Assembly: GCA_958298945.1 (NCBI GenBank)
Contig: CATQJD010000146.1
Location: forward strand, 2,108,001-2,172,000
Source of the DNA: Atherix ibis
Taxonomy: Eukaryota > Arthropoda > Insecta > Diptera > Athericidae
Reading direction: 5' to 3'
DNA length: 64,000 nt
Both the position numbers and the translations under genes were made by a program. Below are positions 1 to 14,100 of this stretch, in pieces (within the stretch, counting starts at the first letter, position 1; each line of letters starts with the position of its first letter). The notes under the pieces were generated by a model, which saw only the letters and a list, made by a program, of their open reading frames with translations, was not told where the DNA came from and did not search any database.

Positions 1-295
1 TTAAGAGGAATATGAAGTAGTATGTTTAAGAGGAATATGAAGTAGTATGTTTAAGAAGAATATGATGTAGTATGCTTAAGAGGAATATGAAGTAGTATGT
101 TTAATAGGAATATGAAGTAGTATGTTTAAGAGGAATATGAAGTAGTATGTTTAAGAGGAATATGAAGTAGTATGTTTAAGAGGAATATGAAGTAGTATGC
201 TTAAGAGGAAAATGAAGTAGTATATTTAAGAGGATTATGAAGTGGTATGTTTAAGAGGAATATGAAGTAGTATATTTAAGAGGAATATAAAGTAG

Positions 296-2835
296 TATAT
301 TCAAGAGGAATATGAAGTAGTAAGTTTAAGAGAAATGTGAAGTAGTATATTTAAAAGGAATATGAAGTAGTATATTCAAGAGGAATATGAAGTAGTATGT
401 TTAAGACGAATATGAAGTAGTATGTTTAAGAAGAATATGAAGTAGTATGTTTAAGAGGAATATGAAGTAGAATGTTTAAGAGGAATATGAAGTAGTATGT
501 TTAAGAGGAATATGAAGTAGTATGTTTAAGAGGAATATGAAGTAGTATGTTTAAGAGGAATATGAAGTAGTATGTTTAAGAGGAATATGAAGTAGTATGT
601 TTAAGAGGAATATGAAGTAGTATGTTGAAGAGGAATATGAAGTAGTATGTTTAAGAGGAATATGAAGTAGTATGTTTAAGAGGAATATGAAGTAGTATGT
701 TTAAGAGGAATATGAAGTAGTATGTTTAAGAGTAATATGAAGTAGCATATTTAAGAGGAATATGAAGTAGTATGTTTAAGAGGAATATGAAGTAGTATGT
801 TTAAGAGGAATATGAAGTTGTATATTTAAGAGGAATATGAAGTAGTATATTTAAGATTTATAGGGAATAGTATGTTTAAGAGGAATATGAAGTAGTATGT
901 TTAAGAGGAATATGAAGTAGTATATTTAAGAGGAATATGAAGTAGTATGTCTAAGAGGAATATGAAGTAGTATGTTTAAGAGGAATATGAAGTAGTATGT
1001 TTAAGAGGAATATGAAGTAGTATGTTTAAGAGTAATATGAAGTAGTATGTTTAAGAGGAATTTGAAGTAGTATGTTTAAGAGAAATATAAAGTATTATAT
1101 TTAAGAGGAATATGAAGTAGTATATTTAAGAGGAATGTGATGTAGTATATTTAAGAGGAATATGAAGTAGTATGTTTAAGAGGAATATGAAGTAGTATGT
1201 TTAAGAGGAATATGAAATAGTATGTTTAAGAGGAATATGAAGTAGTATGTTTAAGAGGAATATGAAGTAGTATGTTTAAGAGGAATATGAAGTAGTATGT
1301 TTAAGATGAAAATGAAGTAGTATATTTAAGAGGATTATGAAGTGGTATGTTTAAGAGGAATATGAAGTAGTATATTTAAGAGGAATATAAAGTAGTATAT
1401 TTAAGAGGAATATGAAGTATTATATTTAAGATGAATATGAAGTAGTATGTTTAAGAGGAATATGAAGTAGTATGTTTAAGAGTAATATGAAGTAGCATAT
1501 TTAAGAGGAATATGAAGTAGTATGTTTAAGAGGAATATGAAGTAGTATGTTTAAGAGGAATATGAAGTTGTATATTTAAGAGGAATATGAAGTAGTATAT
1601 TTAAGATTTATAGGGAATAGTATGTTTAAGAGGAATATGAAGTAGTATGTTTAAGAGGAATATGAAGTAGTATATTCTAGAGGAATATGAAGTAGTATGT
1701 CTAAGAGGAATATGAAGTATTATATTTAAGAGGAATATGAAGTAGTATATTTAAGAGGAATATGAGGTAGTATATTTAAGAGGAATATGAAGTAGTATGT
1801 TTAAGAGGAATATGAAGTAGTATGTTTAAGAAGAATATGATGTAGTATGCTTAAGAGGAATATGAAGTAGTATGTTTAAGAGGAATATGAAGTAGTATGT
1901 TTAAAAAGAATATGATGTAGTATGCTTAAGAGGAATATGAAGTAGTATGTTTAAGAGGAATATGAAGTAGTATGTTTAAGAGGAATATGAAGTAGTATGT
2001 TTAAGAGGAATATGAAGTAGTATGTTTAAGAGGAATATGAAGTAGTATGCTTAAGAGGAAAATGAAGTAGTATATTTAAGAGGATTATGAAGTGGTATGT
2101 TTAAGAGGAATATGAAGTAGTATATTTAAGAGGAATATAAAGTAGTATATTTAAGAGGAATATGAAGTATTATATTTAAGAAGAATATGAAGTAGTATGT
2201 TTAAGAGGAATATGAAGTAGAATGTGTAAGAAGAATATGAAGTAGTATATTTAAAAGGAATATGAAGTAGTATATTTAAGAGGAATATGAAGTAGTATGT
2301 TTAAGAGGAATATGAAGTAGTATGTTTAAGAGGAATATGAAGTAGTATATTTAAGAGGAATATGAAGTAGTATATTCTAGAGGAATATGAAGTAGTAAGT
2401 TTAAGAGAAATGTGAAGTAGTATATTTAAAAGGAATATGAAGTAGTATATTCAAGAGGAATATGAAGTAGTATGTTTAAGACGAATATGAAGTAGTATGT
2501 TTAAGAAGAATATGAAGTAGTATGTTTAAGAGGAATATGAAGTAGAATGTTTAAGAGGAATATGAAGTAGTATGTTTAAGAGGAATATGAAGTAGTATGT
2601 TTAAGAGGAATATGAAGTAGTATGTTTAAGAGGAATATGAAGTAGTATGTTTAAGAGGAATATGAAGTAGCATGTTTAAGAGGAATATGAAGTAGTATGT
2701 TGAAGAGGAATATGAAGTAGTATGTTTAAGAGGAATATGAAGTAGTATGTTTAAGAGGAATATGAAGTAGTATGTTTAAGAGGAATATGAAGTAGTATGT
2801 TTAAGAGTTATATGAAGTAGCATATTTAAGAGGAA
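296..2835 (+). repeat. 2075-bp offset duplication
   Basis: About 296-760 reappears at about 2371-2835, offset 2075 bp (83 units). Shared marks in the same order are AGTAAGTTTAAGAGAAATGT, TTTAAAAGG, TTAAGACG, AAGTAGAATG and TTGAAGAGG (626/2701). Sequence between the copies is ordinary satellite with further partial matches. Confidence 0.85.
726..1725 (+). repeat. 750-bp offset duplication
   Basis: About 726-975 reappears at about 1476-1725, offset 750 bp (30 units). Shared marks are AGTAATATGAAGTAGCATAT at 731/1481, the TTAAGATTTATA unit at 851/1601 and the TGTCTAAG variant at 951/1701. Confidence 0.88.
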
Positions 2836-3870
2836 TATGAAATAGTATATTTAAGAGGAATATGAAATAGTATATTTAAGAGGATTATGAAGTAGTATGT
2901 TTAAGAGGAATATGAAGTAGTATGTTTAAGAGGAATATGAAGTAGTATGTTTAAGAGGAATATGAAGTAGTATATTTAAGAGGAATATGAAGTACTATGT
3001 TTAAGAGAAATATGAAGTTGTATGCTTAAGAGGAATATGAAGTAGTATATTTAAGAGGAATATGAAGTAGTATATTTAAGAGGAATATGAAGTAGCATGT
3101 TTAAGAGGAATATGAAGTAGTATGTTTAAGAGGAATATGAAGTAGTATGTTTAAGAGGAATATGAAGTAGTATTTTCAAGAGGAATATGCAGTAGTATGT
3201 TTAAGAGGAATATTAAGTAGTATATTTAAGAGGAATATGAAGTAGTATGCTTAAGAGGAATATGAAGTAGTATGTTTAAGAGGAATATGAAGTAGTATGT
3301 TTAAGGGGAATATGAAGTAGTATGTTTAAGAGGAATATGAAGTAGTATGTTTAAGAGGAATATGAAGTAGTATGTTTAAGAGGAATATGAAGTAGTATGT
3401 TTAAGAGTAATATGAAGTAGCATATTTAAGAGGAATATGAAATAGTATATTTAAGAGGAATATGAAATAGTATATTTAAGAGGAATATGAAGTAGTATGT
3501 TTAAGAGGAATATGAAGTAGTATGTTTAAGAGGAATATGAAGTAGTATGTTTAAGAGGAATATGAAGTAGTATATTTAAGAGGAATATGAAGTACTATGT
3601 TTAAGAGAAATATGAAGTTGTATGCTTAAGAGGAATATGAAGTAGTATATTTAAGAGGAATATGAAGTAGTATATTTAAGATGAATATGAAGTAGCATGT
3701 TTAAGAGGAATATGAAGTAGTATGTTTAAGAGGAATATGAAGTAGTATGTTTAAGAGGAATATGAAGTAGTATTTTCAAGAGGAATATGCAGTAGTATGT
3801 TTAAGAGGAATATTAAGTAGTATATTTAAGAGGAATATGAAGTAGTATGCCTAAGAGGAATATGAAGTAG
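2800..3870 (+). repeat. 600-bp tandem duplication
   Basis: About 2800-3270 is followed by a near-identical block at about 3400-3870, offset 600 bp (24 units). Shared marks are GTACTATGTTTAAGAGAAAT at 2992/3592, TATTTTCAAG at 3171/3771 and TATTAAGTAG at 3212/3812. Confidence 0.88.
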
Positions 3871-4295
3871 TATGTTTAAGAGGAATATGAAGTAGCATGT
3901 TTAAGAGGAATATGAAGTAGTATATTTAAGAGGAATATGAAGTAGCATGTTTAAGAGGAATATGAAGTAGTATGTTTAAGAGGAATATTTAGCAGTATAT
4001 TTAAGAGGAATATGAAGTAGTATATTTAAGAGGAATATGAAGTAATATGTTTAAGAGGAATATAAAGTAGTATGTTTAAGAGGAATATGAAGTTGTAAAT
4101 TTAAGAGGAATATGAAGTAGTATATTTAAGATTTATAGGAAATAGTATGTTTAAGTGGAATATGAAGTAGTATATTTAAGAGGAATATGAAGTAGTATAT
4201 TTAAGAGGAATATGAAGTAGTATGTCTAAGAGGAATATGAAGTAGTATGTTTAAGAGGAATATGAAGTAGTATGTTTAAAAGGAATATGAAGTAG

Positions 4296-5800
4296 TATGT
4301 TTAAGAGTAATATGAAGTAGTATGTTTAAGAGGAATTTCAAGTAGTATGTTTAAGAGGAATATGAAGTAATATATTTAAGGGGAATATGAAGTAGTATGT
4401 TTAAGAGGAATATGAAGTAGTATGTTTAAGAGGAATATGAAGTAGTATGTTTAAGAGGAATATGAAGTAGTATGTTTAAGAGAAATATGAAGTAGTATAT
4501 TTAAGAGGAATATGAAGTAGTATGTTTAAGAGGAATATGAAGTAGTATGTTTAAGAGAAATATGAAGTATTATATTTAAGAGGGATATGAAGTAGTATAT
4601 TTAAGAGGAATATGAGGTAGTATATTTAAGAGGAATATGAAGTAGTATGTTTAAGAGGAATATGAAGTAGTATGTTTAAGAAGAATATGATGTAGTATGC
4701 TTAAGAGGAATATGAAGTAGTATGTTTAAGAGGAATATGAAGTAGTATGTTTAAGAGGAATATGAAGTAGTATGTTTAAGAGGATTATGAAGTAGTATGT
4801 TTAAGAGGAATATGAAGTAGTATGTTTAAGATGAAAATGAAGTAGAATATTTAAGAGGATTATGAAGTGGTATGTTTAAGAGGAATATGAAGTAGTATAT
4901 TTAAGAGGAATATAAAGTAGTATATTTAAGAGGAATATGAAGTATTATATTTAAGAGGAATAAGAAGTAGTATGTTTAAGAGGAATATGAAGTAGAATGT
5001 TTAAGAGGAATATGAAGTAGTATATTTAAAAGGAATATGAAGTAGTATATTTAAGAGGAATATGAAGTAGTATGTTTAAGAGTAATATGAAGCAGTATGT
5101 TTAAGAGGAATATGAAGTAGTATATTTAAGGGGAATATGAAGTAGTATATTCAAGAGGAATATGAAGTAGTAACTTTAAGAGGAATATGAAGTAGTATGT
5201 TTAAGAGAAATATGAAGTAGTATGTTTAAGAGGAATATGAAGTAGTATGTTTAAGAGTAATATGAAGTAGTATGTTTAAGAGGAATTTCAAGTAGTATGT
5301 TTAAGAGGAATATGAAGTAATATATTTAAGAGGAATATGAAGTAGTATGTTTAAGAGGAATATGAAGTAGTATGTTTAAGAGGAATATGAAGTAGTATGT
5401 TTAAGAGGAATATGAAGTAGTATGTTTAAGAGAAATATGAAGTAGTATATTTAAGAGGAATATGAAGTAGTATGTTTAAGAGGAATATGAAGTAGTATGT
5501 TTAAGAGAAATATGAAGTATTATATTTAAGAGGAATATGAAGTAGTATATTTAAGAGGAATATGAGGTAGTATATTTTAGAGGAATATGAAGTAGTATGT
5601 TTAAGAGGAATATGAAGTAGTATGTTTAAGAAGAATATGATGTAGTATGCTTAAGAGGAATATGAAGTAGTATGTTTAAGAGGAATATGAAGTAGTATGT
5701 TTAAGAGGAATATGAAGTAGTATGTTTAAGAGGAATATGAAGTAGTATGTTTAAGAGGAATATGAAGTAGTATGTTTAAGATGAAAATGAAGTAGAATAT
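4296..5800 (+). repeat. 950-bp offset duplication, first
   Basis: About 4296-4850 matches about 5246-5800, offset 950 bp (38 units). Shared marks are GAATTTCAAGTAG (4333/5283), GAGGTAG units, TGATGTAGTATGC units and AAGTAGAATAT (4840/5790). Confidence 0.87.
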
Positions 5801-6400
5801 TTAAGAGGAATATGAAGTAGTATGTTTAAGAGGAATATGAAGTAGAATGTTTAAGAGGAATATGAAGTAGTATATTTAAAAGGAATATGAAGTAGAATAT
5901 TTAAGAGGAATATGAAGTAGTATGTTTAAGAGGAATATGAAGTAGCATGTTTAAGAGGAATATGAAGTAGTATATTTAAGAGGAATATGAAGTAGTATAT
6001 TCAAGAGGAATATGAAGTAGTAAGTTTAAGAGGAATGTGAAGTAGTATATTTAAGAGGAATATGAAGTAGTATATTCTAGAGGAATATGAAGAAGTATGT
6101 TTAAGAGGAATATGAAGTAGTATGTTTAAGAGGAATATGAAGTAGTATGTTTAAGAGGAATATGAAGTAGTATGTTTAAGAGGAATATGAAGTAGTATGT
6201 TTAAGAGGAATATGAAGTAGTATGTTTAAGAGGAATATGAAGTAGTATGTTTAAGAGGAATATGAAGTAGTATGTTTAAGAGGAATATGAAGTAGTATAT
6301 TTAAGAGGATTATGAAATAGTATATTTAAGAGGAATATGAAGTTGTATATATAAGAGGAATATGAAGTAGTTTGTTTAAGAGGAATATGAAGTAGTATGT

Positions 6401-6424
6401 TTAAGAGAATATGAAGTAGTATGT
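6401..6424 (+). repeat. first register break: 24-bp monomer
   Basis: The unit reads TTAAGAGAATATG, one G short. Every unit start before it is at 1 modulo 25, so the first 256 units show no net length change. Confidence 0.9.
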
Positions 6425-6539
6425 TTAAGAGGAATATGAAGTAGTATGTTTAAGAGGAATATGAAGTAGTATGTTTAAGAGGAATAAGAAGTAGTATGTT
6501 AAAGAGGAATATGAAGTAATATGTTTAAGAGGAATATGA

Positions 6540-7820
6540 AGTATTATGTTTAAGAAAAATATGAAGTAGTATGTTTAAGAGGAATATGAAGTAGTATATT
6601 TAAGAGGAATATGAAGTAGTATATTTAAGAGGAATATGAAGTAGTATGTTTAAGAGGAATATGAAGTAGTATGTTTAAGAGGAATATGAAGTAGTATGTT
6701 TAACATGAAAATGAAGTAGTATGTTTAAGAGGAATATGAAGTAGTATGTTTAAGAGGAATATGAAGTAGTATGTTTAAGAGGAATATGAAGTAGTATGTT
6801 TAAGAGGAATATGAAGTAGTATGTTTAATAGGATAATGAAGTAGTATATTTAAGAGGATTATGAAATAGTATATTTAAGAGGAATATAAAGTAGTATGTT
6901 AAAGAGGAATATAAAGTAATATGTTTAAGAGGAATATGAAGTAGTATGTTTAAGAGGAATATGAAGTAGTATGTTTAAGAGGAATATGAAGTAGTATATT
7001 TAAGAGGAATATGAAGTAGTATATTTAAGAGGAATATGAAGTAGTATATTTAAGAGGAATATGAAGTAGTATGTTTAAGAGGAATATGAAGTAGTATGTT
7101 TAAGAGGAATATGAAGTAGTATGCTGAAGAGGAATATGAAGTAGTATGTTTAAGAGGAATATGAAGTAGTATGTTTAAGAGGAATATGAAGTAGCATGTT
7201 TAAGAGGAATATGAAGTAGTATGTTTAAGAGGAATATGATGAAGTATGCTTAAGAGGAATATGAAGTAGTATGCTTAAGAGGAATATGAAGTAGTATGTT
7301 TAAGAGGAATATGAAGTAGCATGTTTAAGAGGAATATGAAGTAGTATGTTTAAGAGGAATATGATGTAGTATGCATAAGAGGAATATGAAGTAGTATGCT
7401 TAAGAGGAATATGAAGTAGTATGTTTAAGAGGAATATGAAGTATTATGTTTAAGAGAAATATGAAGTAGTATGTTTAAGAGGAATATGAAGTATTATGTT
7501 TAAGAGAAATATGAAGTAGTATGTTTAAGAGGAATATGAAGTAGTATATTTAAGAGAAATATGAAGTAGTATATTTAAGAGGAATATGAAGTAGTATGTT
7601 TAAGAGGAATATGAAGTAGTATGTTTAAGAGGAATATGAAGTAGTATGTTTAACATGAAAATGAAGTAGTATGTTTAAGAGGAATATGAAGTAGTATGTT
7701 TAAGAGGAATATGAAGTAGTATGTTTAAGAGGAATATGAAGTAGTATGTTTAAGAGGAATATGAAGTAGTATGTTTAAGAAGATAATGAAGTAGTATATT
7801 TAAGAGGATTATGAAATAGT
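6540..7820 (+). repeat. 950-bp offset duplication, second
   Basis: About 6540-6870 matches about 7490-7820, again offset 950 bp but with different variants from the pair at 4.3-5.8 kb. Shared marks are TAACATGAAAATG (6701/7651) and GATAATGAAG (6832/7782). A third and fourth TAACATGAAAATG lie near 8551 and 10199, inside the next duplication. Confidence 0.85.
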
Positions 7821-7989
7821 ATATTTAAGAGGAATATGAAGTTGTATATATAAGAGGAATATGAAGTAGTATGTTTAAGAGGAATATGAAGTAGTATGTT
7901 TAAGAGGAATATGAAGTAGTATGTTTAAGAGGAATATGAAGTAGTATGTTTAAGAGGAATATGAAGTAGTATGTTTAAGAGGAATATGA

Positions 7990-10900
7990 AGTAGTATGTT
8001 AAAGAGGAATATGAAGTAATATGTTTAAGAAGAATATGAAGTATTATGTTTAAGAGAAATATGAAGTAGTATGTTTAAGAGGAATATGAAGTAGAATGTT
8101 TAAGAGGAATATGAAGTAGTATGTTTAAGAGGAATATGAAGTAGTATATTTAAGAGGAATATGAAGTAGTATATTTAAGAGGAAATGAAGTAGTATATTT
8201 AACAGGAATATGAAGTAGTATGTTTAAGAGGAATATGAAGTAGTATGTTTAAGACGAATATGAAGTAGTATGTTTAAGAGGAATATGAAGTAGTATGTTT
8301 AAGAGGAATATGAAGTAGTATGTTTAAGAGGAATATGAAGTAGCATGTTTAAGAGGAATATGAAGTAGTATGTTTAAGAGGAATATGATGTAGTATGCTT
8401 AAGAGGAATATGAAGTAGTATGCTTAAGAGGAATATGAAGTAGTATATTTAAGAGGAATATGAAGTAGTATATTTAAGAGGAATATGAAGTAGTATGTTT
8501 AAGAGGAATATGAAGTAGTATGTTTAAGAGGAATATGAAGTAGTATGTTTAACATGAAAATGAAGTAGTATATTTAAGAGGATTATGCAGTAGTATGTTT
8601 AAGAGGAATATGAAGTAGTGTATTTAAGATGAATATAAAGTAGTATATTTAAGAGGAATATGAAGTAGTATATTTAAGAGGAATATGAATAGTATGTTTA
8701 AGAGGAATATGAAGTATTATGTTTAAGAGGAATATGAAGTTGTATATTTAAGAGGAATATATAGTAGTTTATTTAAGAGGAATATGAAGTAGTATGTTTA
8801 AGAGGAATATGAAGCTGTATGTTTAAGAGGAATGTGAAGTAGTATGTTTAAGAGGAATATGAAGTAGTATGTTTTAGAGGAATATGAAGAAGAATGTTTA
8901 AGAGGAATATGAAGTAGTATGTTTAAGAGGAATATGAAGTAGCATGTTTAAGAGGAATATGAAGTAGTATTTGTAAGAGTAATATGAAGTAGTATGTTTA
9001 AGAGGAATTTGAAGTAGTATGTTTAAGAGGAATATGAAGTAATATGGTTAAGAGGAATATGAAGTAGTATGTTTAAGAGGAATATGAAGTAGTATATTTA
9101 AGAGGCATATGATGTAGTATATTTAAGAGGAATATGAAGTAGTATGTTTAGGACGAATATGAAGCAGTATGTTTAAGAGGAATATGAAGTAGTATGCATA
9201 AGAGGAATATGAAGTAGTATGTTTAAGAGGAATATGAAATAGTATGTTTAAGAGAAATATGAAGTAATATGCTTAAGAGGAATATGAAGTAGTATGTTTA
9301 AGAGGAATATGAAGTAGTATGTTTAATATGAAAATGAAGTAGTATATTTAAGAGGATTATGAAGTGGTATGTTTAAGAGGAATATGAAGTAGTATATTTA
9401 AGAGGAATATAAAGTAGTATATTTAAGAGGAATATGAAGTAGTATGTATAAGAGGAATACGAAGTAGTATATTTAAGAGGAATATGTAGTAGTATATTTA
9501 AGAGGAATATGAAGTAGTATGTTTAAGAGGAATATGAAGTAGTATGTTTAAGAGGAATATGAAGTAGTATGTTTAAGAGGAATATGAAGTAGTATGTTTA
9601 AGAGGAATATGAAGTAGTATGTTTAAGAGGAATATGAAGTAGTATGTTAAAGAGGAATATGAAGTAATATGTTTAAGAAGAATATGAAGTATTATGTTTA
9701 AGAGAAATATGAAGTAGTATGTTTAAGAGGAATATGAAGTAGAATGTTTAAGAGGAATATGAAGTAGTATGTTTAAGAGGAATATGAAGTAGTATATTTA
9801 AGAGGAATATGAAGTAGTATATTTAAGAAAAAATGAAGTAGTATATTTAACAGGAATATGAAGTAGTATGTTTAAGAGGAATATGAAGTAGTATGTTTAA
9901 GACGAATATGAAGTAGTATGTTTAAGAGGAATATGAAGTAGTATGTTTAAGAGGAATATGAAGTAGTATGTTTAAGAGGAATATGAAGTAGCAATTTTAA
10001 GAGGAATATGAAGTAGTATGTTTAAGAGGAATATGATGTAGTATGCTTAAGAGGAATATGAAGTAGTATGCTTAAGAGGAATATGAAGTAGTATATTTAA
10101 GAGGAATATGAAGTAGTATATTTAAGAGGAATATGAAGTAGTATGTTTAAGAGGAATATGAAGTAGTATGTTTAAGAGGAATATGAAGTAGTATGTTTAA
10201 CATGAAAATGAAGTAGTATATTTAAGAGGATTATGCAGTAGTATGTTTAAGAGGAATATGAAGTAGTGTATTTAAGATGAATATAAAGTAGTATATTTAA
10301 GAGGAATATGAAGTAGTATATTTAAGAGGAATATGAATAGTATGTTTAAGAGGAATATGAAGTATTATGTTTAAGAGGAATATGAAGTTGTATATTTAAG
10401 AGGAATATATAGTAGTTTATTTAAGAGGAATATGAAGTAGTATGTTTAAGAGGAATATGAAGCTGTATGTTTAAGAGGAATGTGAAGTAGTATGTTTAAG
10501 AGGAATATGAAGTAGTATGTTTTAGAGGAATATGAAGAAGAATGTTTAAGAGGAATATGAAGTAGTATGTTTAAGAGGAATATGAAGTAGCATGTTTAAG
10601 AGGAATATGAAGTAGTATTTGTAAGAGTAATATGAAGTAGTATGTTTAAGAGGAATTTGAAGTAGTATGTTTAAGAGGAATATGAAGTAATATGGTTAAG
10701 AGGAATATGAAGTAGTATGTTTAAGAGGAATATGAAGTAGTATATTTAAGAGGCATATGATGTAGTATATTTAAGAGGAATATGAAGTAGTATGTTTAGG
10801 ACGAATATGAAGCAGTATGTTTAAGAGGAATATGAAGTAGTATGCATAAGAGGAATATGAAGTAGTATGTTTAAGAGGAATATGAAATAGTATGTTTAAG

Positions 10901-11135
10901 AGAAATATGAAGTAATATGCTTAAGAGGAATATGAAGTAGTATGTTTAAGAGGAATATGAAGTAGTATGTTTAATATGAAAATGAAGTAGTATATTTAAG
11001 AGGATTATGAAGTGGTATGTTTAAGAGGAATATGAAGTAGTATATTTAAGAGGAATATAAAGTAGTATATTTAAGAGGAATATGAAGTAGTATGTATAAG
11101 AGGAATACGAAGTAGTATATTTAAGAGGAATATGT
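7990..11135 (+). repeat. 1648-bp tandem duplication
   Basis: About 7990-9487 is repeated at about 9639-11135 with a constant offset of 1648 bp. Shared rare variants include GATTATGCAG (8581/10229), GAAGCTGTAT (8811/10459) and AATATGGTTA (9041/10689). Shared 24-bp units at 8674 and 10322, and at 8175 and 9823, make the offset two bases short of 66 whole units. Few differences were seen (for example AAGAGGAAATG against AAGAAAAAATG, and AGCATGTTT against AGCAATTTT), so this looks like one of the youngest long duplications here. Confidence 0.92.
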
Positions 11136-14100
11136 AGTAGTATATTTAAGAGGAATATGAAGTAGTATGTTTAAGAGGAATATGAAGTAGTATGTTTAAG
11201 AGGAATATAAAGTAGTATGTTTAAGAGGAATATGAAGTAGTATGTTTAAGAGGAATATGAAGTAGTATGTTTAAGAGGAATATGAAGTAGTATGTTTAAG
11301 AGGAATATGAAGTAGTATGTTTAGGAGAAATATGAAGTAGTATGTTTAAGAGGAATATGAAGTAGTATGTTTAAGAGGAATATGAAATAGTATGTTCAAG
11401 AATAATATGAAGTAGTATATTTAAGAAGAATATGAAATAGTATATTTAAGAGGAATATGAAGTAGTATATTTAAGAGGAATATGAAGTAGTATGTTTAAG
11501 AGGAATATAAAGTAGTATGTTTAAGAGGAATATGAAGTAGTATGTTTAAGAGGAATATGAAGTAGTATGTTCAAGAGGAATATGAAGTAATATGTTTAAG
11601 AGGAATATGAAGTAGTATGTTTAAGAGGAATATGAAGTAGTATATTTAAGAGGAATATGAAGTAGTATATTTAAGAGGAATATGAAGTAGTATGTTTAAG
11701 AGGAATATTAAGTAGTATATTTAAGAGGAATATGAAGTTGTATGTTTCAGAGGAATATAAAGTAGTATGTTTAAGAGGAATATGAAGTAGTATGTTTAAG
11801 AAGAATATGAAGTAGTATGTTTAAAAGGAATATGAAGTGCTATGTTTAAGAGAAATATGAAGTAGTATGCTTAAGAGGAATATGAAGTAGTATATTTAAG
11901 AGGAATATGAAGTAGTATATTTAAGAGGCATATGAAGTAGCATGTTTAAGAGGAATATGAAGTAGTACGTTTAAGAAGAATATGCAGCAGTATATTTAAG
12001 AGGAATATGAAGTAGTATATTTAAGAGGAATATGAAGTAGTACGTTTAAGAGGAATATGAAGTAGTATATTTAACACGAATATGAAGTAGTATATTTAAG
12101 AGGAATATGAAATAGTATGTTTAAGAGAAATATGAAGTAGTATGTTTAAGAGGAATATGAAGTAGTATGTTTAAGAGGAATATGAAGTAGTATGTTTAAG
12201 AGAAATATGAAGTCGTATGTTTAAGACGAATATGAAATAGTATATTTAAGAGGAATATGAAGTAGTATTTTTAAGAGGAATATGAAGTAGTATATTTAAG
12301 AGGAATATGAAGTAGTATGTTTAAGAGGAATATGAAGTAGTATGTTTAAGAGGAATATGAAGTAGTATGTTTAAGAGGAATATGAAGTAGTATTTTTAAG
12401 AGGAATATGAAGTAGTATATTTAAGAGGAATATGAAGTAGTATGTTTAAGAGGAATATGAAGTAGTATGTTTAAGAGGAATATGATGTAGTATGCTTAAG
12501 CGGAATATGAAGAAGTATGCTTCAGAGGAATATGAAGTAGTATATTTAAGAGAAATATGAAGTAGTATATTTAAGAGGAATATGAAGTAGTATGTTTAAG
12601 AGGAATATGAAGTAGTATGTTTAAGAGGAATATGAAGTTGTATGTTTAAGATGAAAATGAAGTAGTATATTTAAGAGGATTATGAAGTAGTACGTTTAAG
12701 AGGAATATGAAGTGGTATATTTAAGAGGAATATGGAGTTGTATATTTAAGAGGAATATGAAGTAGTATGTCTAAGAGGAATATGAAGAAGTATGTTTAAG
12801 AGGAATATGAAGTAGTATGTTTAAGAGGAATATGAAGTAGTATGTTTAAGAGTAATATGAAGTAGTATGTTTAAGAGGAATATGAAGTAGTATGTTTAAG
12901 AGGAATATGAAGTAGTATGTTTAAGAGGAATATGAAGTGGTATGTTTAAGAGGAATATGAAGTAGTATATTTAAGAGGAATATGAAGTAGTATGTTTAAG
13001 AAGAATATGAAGTAGTATGTTTAAGAGAAATATGAAGTATTATATTTAAGAGGAATATGAAGTAGTATATTTAAGAGGAATATGAGGTAGTATATTTAAG
13101 AGGAATATGAAGTAGTATGTTTAAGAGGAATATGAAGTAGTATGTTTAAGAAGAATATGATGTAGTATGCTTAAGAGGAATATGAAGTAGTATGTTTAAG
13201 AGGAATATGAAGTAGTATGTTTAAGAGGAATATGAAGTAGTATGTTTAAGAGGCATATGAAGTAGTATGTTTAAGAGGAATATGAAGTAGTATGTTTAAG
13301 AGGAATATGAAGTAGTATGTTTAAGAGGAATATGAAGTAGTATGTTTAAGAGGAATATGAAGTAGTATGTTTAAGAGGAATATGAAGTAGTATGTTTAAG
13401 AGGAATATGAAGTAGTATGTTTTAGAGGAATATGAAGTAGTATGTTTAAGAGGAATATGAAGTAGTATGTTTAAGAGGAATATGAAGTAGTATTTTAAAG
13501 AGGAATATGAAGTAATATGTTTAAGAGGAATATGAAGTAGTATGTTTAAGAGAAATATGAAGTAGTATGTTTGAGAGGAATATGAAGTAGTAAGTTTAAG
13601 AGGAATGTGAAGTAGCATATTTAAGAGGAATATGAAGTAGTATATTCAAGAGGAATATGAAGTAGTATGTTTAAGAGGAATATGAAGTAGTATGTTTAGG
13701 AGGAATATGAAGTAGTATGTTTAAGAGGAATATGAAGTAGTATGTTTAAGAGGAATATGAAATAGTATGTTTAAGAGTAATATGAAGTAGTATATTTAAG
13801 AGGAATATGAAATAGTCTATTTAAGAGGAATATGAAGTAGTATATTTAAAGGAATATGAATTAGTATGTTTAAGAGGATTATGAAGTAGTATGTTTAAGA
13901 GGAATATGAAGCAGTATGTTTAAGAGGAATATGAAGTAGTATGTTTAACAGGAATATGAAGTAGTATATTCAAGAGGAATATGAAGTAGTATGTTTAAGA
14001 GGAATATGAAGTAGTATGTTTAAGAGGAATATGAAGTAGTATGTTTAAGAGAAATATGAAGTAGTATATTTAAGAGGAATATGAAGTAGTATATTTAAGA

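Noticed and set aside
13346..13618. 90-codon open frame on the minus strand inside the satellite
   Set aside because: The protein is a 25-residue periodic string (LLHIPLKHTTSYSS and variants). It exists only because the TAA that recurs every 75 bp in this frame is changed in three successive places (13421 TTTAG, 13496 TTAAAG, 13571 TTGAG). No gene signals.
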